DNA of 51,963 nucleotides from Kiritimatiellia bacterium (GTDB taxonomy: Bacteria > Verrucomicrobiota > Kiritimatiellia > UBA8416 > JADHWI01), in assembly GCA_030744755.1 (NCBI GenBank), contig JASLPY010000035.1:1-51963 (forward strand), in the 5' to 3' direction. The translations under genes were made by a program, and so were the position numbers. Below are positions 48,930 to 51,963 of the stretch, in pieces; the stretch's first letter is position 1; the number at the start of each line of letters is the position of its first letter. The notes below the pieces were generated by a model. The model ran no database searches, was not told where the DNA came from, and saw only the letters and a list, made by a program, of their open reading frames with translations.

Positions 48930-50105
48930 GTGATAAGCAGTAAGGATGAGCAAACTCGTATCTTTTTCAGCGGCCCCGGCCTGCCGCCTGTTGACGGCAC
49001 ACCACCCGGGATGGAAGGCCTGGATGTTGTCGCGATATCTCGTCCGGGTTTTGAAAAGCTATATATTACTGCCCACCCGTCGAACCATCGTCCTTACTCG
49101 ATGTTCAGAGATCTTGCGCAGTGCGTTTCCGAGAAAGGCGCACGGATCATTCAGCAGTTCGTTTTTGGCGGCACCGAACTTCATGGCGACGGGATTAAGG
49201 CCATTGAAGAAACCTGTGGGCCGATAAGCTGGCCTGTAACATGGATCCAGGGTGACGGGGCCTCCGGCGATCTTCTCACGGGAACACAGGCTTACGCAAT
49301 TACCGGCAACGACGCAGAGCTGATTCTGGACAGCGGGAATATCGTAGGTGCAGTATATGAAGATGATGATGCCAAGTACTGCCTTCTTGGTGATCTTCGA
49401 CCTGAGGACACCTCTGCTTCTCGAGAAGACCAGACACGTGAAGCCTTCGAGAGAATGGAAGTTATCCTTGGTAAGGCGGATATGGATTTCTCACACGTTG
49501 TCCGGACCTGGATGTATCTTGATAAACTGTTGGAATGGTACGATGAATTCAACGAGGTGAGGACGCAGTTCTTCAAGGAGCGCGGGGTTTTTGAAAGAAT
49601 GGTTCCGGCCAGCACCGGTATAGGTGTTGGCAACCATGCAGGAGCAGCTCTTGTCACGGACGTTCTCGCAATCAAGCCAAAGACGGACCGGGTTAAGGTT
49701 TTTGCCGTTCCATCTCCATTGCAGTGTCCTGCCTTGGATTACAAAAGCTCTTTCAGCCGGGCGGTGGAGATACAGCTCCCCGATCACCGTCAGTTGCTGA
49801 TTTCCGGTACGGCAAGCATTGAGCCAGGCGGTGCCACCGTGCACATAGACGATACCGCGAAACAGATTGAGCTCACAATGCGCGTGACAGACGCAATTCT
49901 TGAATCCAGGGATATGTCATGGACAGACACAACAAGGGCAATCGCGTATTTCAAGGACGTACAAGATGCGCCGTTGCTTTACAAGTACTGTGAAGATAAC
50001 GATCTGCCGGCTATGCCCGTGGCCATAGCTCACAGTGATATCTGCCGCGATGATTTGCTTTTCGAAATCGAAGTAGATGCGGCCAAACCCACAGCCGCGG
50101 AATAA
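48930..50105 (+). CDS. Rid (YjgF/YER057c)/chorismatase-like two-part protein
   Basis: 391 residues from a GTG at 48930, which has GGGAGA six bases upstream. Homology-like sequence (LEVLGGYNGRQD) seems to begin a little earlier, where GGAGGG precedes only an ATT codon; an ATG at 48753 would add an unlike hydrophobic stretch, so the start is unsure. The C-terminal half has the Rid pattern, including SDICRDDLLFEIEVDA with the arginine used for imine hydrolysis, and REAFERMEVILGKADMDFSHVVRTWMYLDKLLEWYDEFNEVR as in the FkbO/Hyg5 chorismatase relatives. Divergent from DAHP synthase, so a role near chorismate is plausible but unproven. Confidence 0.75.
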   Translation: MISSKDEQTRIFFSGPGLPPVDGTPPGMEGLDVVAISRPGFEKLYITAHPSNHRPYSMFRDLAQCVSEKGARIIQQFVFGGTELHGDGIKAIEETCGPISWPVTWIQGDGASGDLLTGTQAYAITGNDAELILDSGNIVGAVYEDDDAKYCLLGDLRPEDTSASREDQTREAFERMEVILGKADMDFSHVVRTWMYLDKLLEWYDEFNEVRTQFFKERGVFERMVPASTGIGVGNHAGAALVTDVLAIKPKTDRVKVFAVPSPLQCPALDYKSSFSRAVEIQLPDHRQLLISGTASIEPGGATVHIDDTAKQIELTMRVTDAILESRDMSWTDTTRAIAYFKDVQDAPLLYKYCEDNDLPAMPVAIAHSDICRDDLLFEIEVDAAKPTAAE

Positions 50106-50186
50106 TGCTCCGGGGTTCTGTTTCTTCCGTTGTCAGGTGGCACATATTTCTCGACACGGTAGCCCTTTTGGCCTTCACTCTGCTGG

Positions 50187-50852
50187 ATGATGAATAACCC
50201 CATACATCTTATCTTGGCGGCGTCCGTTCTGATGCTTGCTGGTTGTGGCTCGAACACTCAAGTCGCGCAATCCGAAAAGGACACACCCAGCGAGGAGACG
50301 ACTGAAACGGCTGCGCCGAAACCAACTCGACCGCAGGCAGTAAAGCCTGAACCGCTACCGGTGGCAGTCTTCATGGAAGCTGCGCTGAATGGTGATGCCA
50401 TAAAGATTGGAAACGCACTCAAGGCGGGAACCGACTGCAACATTCTCGACGAGGAGAACCGGACGCCATTGATGCTCGCCGCGTTTAACGGTCACACAAA
50501 AGTTGTCAGCCTACTGCTGGATGCAGGCGCACGCGTTAATCATCGTGAGTCCATGAATCGAACCGCCCTCATGTTTGCCGCCACAGGCCCGAATATCGAT
50601 ACCGTGAAGCTTCTGCTTGAACACAAGGCGGACGTCAACCTTATCGACGGGGGCGAACATTGGACTGCGCTGATGTTTGCCGCGGCCGAAGGCCACGAAG
50701 AAATTGTCAGGCTGCTGCTGAAGCATGGGGCAGACCCCAAGCTGACAGATACTGATGGCGACACGGCGCAGAGTTTTGCGGCGAACAACGGGCACCTGGC
50801 GATTTCGAAACTTCTGAAAGCGGCAATGGACGCTGCCCCGAAAAAACAATGA
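50187..50852 (+). CDS. Ankyrin-repeat lipoprotein
   Basis: 221 residues. Signal peptide with lipobox LMLAGC, a Pro/Thr/Glu-rich linker (about 23-57), then about five ankyrin repeats: FMEAALNGDAIKIGNALKAG, NRTPLMLAAFNGHTKVVSLL, NRTALMFAATGPNIDTVKLL, HWTALMFAAAEGHEEIVRLL, DGDTAQSFAANNGHLAISKLL. Exported, probably membrane-bound; ankyrins bind other proteins. The 3' end overlaps the next gene as ATGA. Confidence 0.9.
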   Translation: MMNNPIHLILAASVLMLAGCGSNTQVAQSEKDTPSEETTETAAPKPTRPQAVKPEPLPVAVFMEAALNGDAIKIGNALKAGTDCNILDEENRTPLMLAAFNGHTKVVSLLLDAGARVNHRESMNRTALMFAATGPNIDTVKLLLEHKADVNLIDGGEHWTALMFAAAEGHEEIVRLLLKHGADPKLTDTDGDTAQSFAANNGHLAISKLLKAAMDAAPKKQ

Positions 50853-51766
50853 AGACACTTCTCGGCAAAGCAAAGAGCCGCCGGATTCAGTTTGGTGTCG
50901 TGATTATCGTGCTGGTAGCACTGGCCGCGGGAATCGCGGTATCGACCCGAAAAAGGGTGTATGAATTCCAATGCACTCCCGAACAGATTGCAGAAATCAC
51001 GGCGTTGAGCAAGGAACTTGACGGTGTGATTGTGTTCCAGCGCGAGAGAAAAGATCGCCCGCCCCGGATATGCAAAACCGTAATCGGTGAGACAAGAGCC
51101 ACTCGTCTTGCCAAGAACGGTTACTACCCGCGGTGGTCTCCTGACGGCAAGAGAATCGCCTTCCTGCGGGATAACAAGGTCATGATAATGACCTCTTCAG
51201 GCCGATGGCAGCGCCGCCTCGCCGAGGTGAAAGCCCCATGGGCCATCTGCTACCACTCTAACGGCAAGGAAGTGCTCTTTACCGACGGAGATGCCATAAA
51301 GTCCGTCACTATAGACACTCGCGAAGTAAGAACACTCGTAAGCGGCCATGACTACCGGGTCTTGGATATTTCGGAAGACGGCGCCCGCCTGGCAACAAGC
51401 ATCAAGGGCCACAAGATGCTTCTGTACGATTTCGCCGTCAGCGAAGTGCCGGTAATAAAGCGGGGCTGTTCTATCTCGCTCTCGCCGGATGCGAATTTCT
51501 TCATGCGGAACCGCGGGGATCACTCACAGGTTGTGATCTGGGACTGGCAGACAAAGGAATTAGCCAAGACGATCTCGGCACCTCGCGGGACAACCATTGA
51601 CAACGGTTTCTGGTCCAATCACCAGGGTTGGATGGTTGCGAGAACAGAGGCCCCCGGCAACGAGAATGTTGTCGTGTACTACATCCCCGACGGCAGTCGC
51701 ACCTGCGTGACTTTCTGCGGGGACAGCAACCGCCCCGATCTGTTTGTACGGCTCGGGGGCAACTGA
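50849..51766 (+). CDS. Membrane-anchored WD40/TolB-like beta-propeller protein
   Basis: 305 residues. N-terminal membrane anchor (FGVVIIVLVALAAGIAV, about 15-31) with basic residues before it, then PD40-type propeller blades: GYYPRWSPDGKRIAFLRD, AICYHSNGKEVLFTD, VLDISEDGARLATS, SISLSPDANFFMR. The stop codon of the ankyrin gene is used within the ATG (ATGA overlap), so the two are made together and may form one complex in the periplasm. Function unknown. Confidence 0.85.
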   Translation: MKTLLGKAKSRRIQFGVVIIVLVALAAGIAVSTRKRVYEFQCTPEQIAEITALSKELDGVIVFQRERKDRPPRICKTVIGETRATRLAKNGYYPRWSPDGKRIAFLRDNKVMIMTSSGRWQRRLAEVKAPWAICYHSNGKEVLFTDGDAIKSVTIDTREVRTLVSGHDYRVLDISEDGARLATSIKGHKMLLYDFAVSEVPVIKRGCSISLSPDANFFMRNRGDHSQVVIWDWQTKELAKTISAPRGTTIDNGFWSNHQGWMVARTEAPGNENVVVYYIPDGSRTCVTFCGDSNRPDLFVRLGGN

Positions 51767-51939
51767 TCACCGGATGGTGCAACTCCCCGACAACACCTAC
51801 CGGGGTTACTAACTGGAGAGTCGCACCTGCTACTCCAGATTCAGAAGGTGCGGTCCAAACTTCTCAACGGCATTGGGGCTGACACCGAGCCAATTGCGCT
51901 GTGATTTCGGTCAACACTGCCAGCGTGATTTGATCGCAT

Positions 51940-51963
51940 GAGATTCTGTTTGCCCCACAGCGC
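51940..51963 (+). repeat. Dispersed repeat, copy 2, cut by window end
   Basis: 24 bp beginning GAGATTCTGTTTGCCCCAC, 21 of 24 positions equal to 12049-12072. The region 51767-51939 before it has no gene or clear signal. Confidence 0.55.

Noticed and set aside
1..51963. CRISPR array, rRNA or tRNA genes
   Set aside because: No regularly spaced identical repeats and no rRNA or cloverleaf with T-loop signature were found outside coding sequence.

Overview
The window looks like a chromosomal segment of a bacterium from the Kiritimatiellota / Lentisphaerota / Verrucomicrobiota side of the PVC superphylum. This placement is an inference from gene content: a sulfatase with a CxPSR motif beside pectin lyases, a very large thioester alpha-2-macroglobulin, a DksA-like protein that has lost its zinc cysteines, a Tat leader of the kind seen on Gfo/Idh/MocA dehydrogenases, a Rid/chorismatase-like protein, and several palindromic intergenic repeats. 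No rRNA, tRNA or CRISPR array was found.

Layout. 1-3132 (+): 3' end of an IS1380-type transposase, a small membrane gene on the minus strand, an undecaprenyl-phosphate sugar transferase and a divergent-PAP2 (DUF212) protein. 3192-7191 (-): a two-repeat secreted protein, then a LarA-type (DUF2088) gene and gnd in one operon. 7390-11745 (+): a sugar ABC transporter (binding lipoprotein and two permeases, no ATPase) followed by a 10-TM putative metal exporter; then a repeat-rich gap and a single-domain receiver with a cysteine cluster. 12866-21739 (-): a 2040-residue alpha-2-macroglobulin and an OmpA-like envelope protein, separated by a 650-bp gap with palindromic repeats and a possible structured RNA. 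21996-28020 (+): adenosine deaminase, both subunits of DNA topoisomerase VI, a DksA-like protein and a corrinoid/folate methyltransferase domain protein. 28017-29885: DUF3127, a helical-repeat protein and a secreted alpha/beta hydrolase.

29892-42674 (-) is a long co-directional run. Its upstream part is a carbohydrate-degradation locus: SGNH esterase, sulfatase, pectate-lyase-like beta-helix protein, PL10 pectate lyase, lipoprotein, GH27 alpha-galactosidase, an orphan Tat leader, a sialidase-like protein and a metallophosphoesterase. Housekeeping genes (YceH, NYN/YacP-like, aldo/keto reductase) follow. Together the enzymes suggest decoration stripping and depolymerisation of a pectin-like, possibly sulfated and acetylated polysaccharide; no SusC/SusD pair is present.

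42837-48537 (-): hcp (hybrid-cluster protein) with a strong intrinsic terminator and an FNR/HcpR-like site placed exactly as in class II activation, then hslO (Hsp33), an RdgC-like gene, an OsmC-family gene and a type I DAHP synthase. This cluster has a redox / nitrosative-stress flavour. 48930-51766 (+): a Rid/chorismatase-like protein divergent from DAHP synthase, an ankyrin-repeat lipoprotein and a membrane-anchored beta-propeller protein.

The observations most worth following are the hcp promoter architecture, the LarA-like/gnd operon with all pincer-cofactor residues conserved, bacterial topoisomerase VI next to adenosine deaminase, the orphan Tat leader with a good ribosome-binding site, the tryptophan-rich insert in the macroglobulin, and the candidate structured RNA and repeat families in the gaps.
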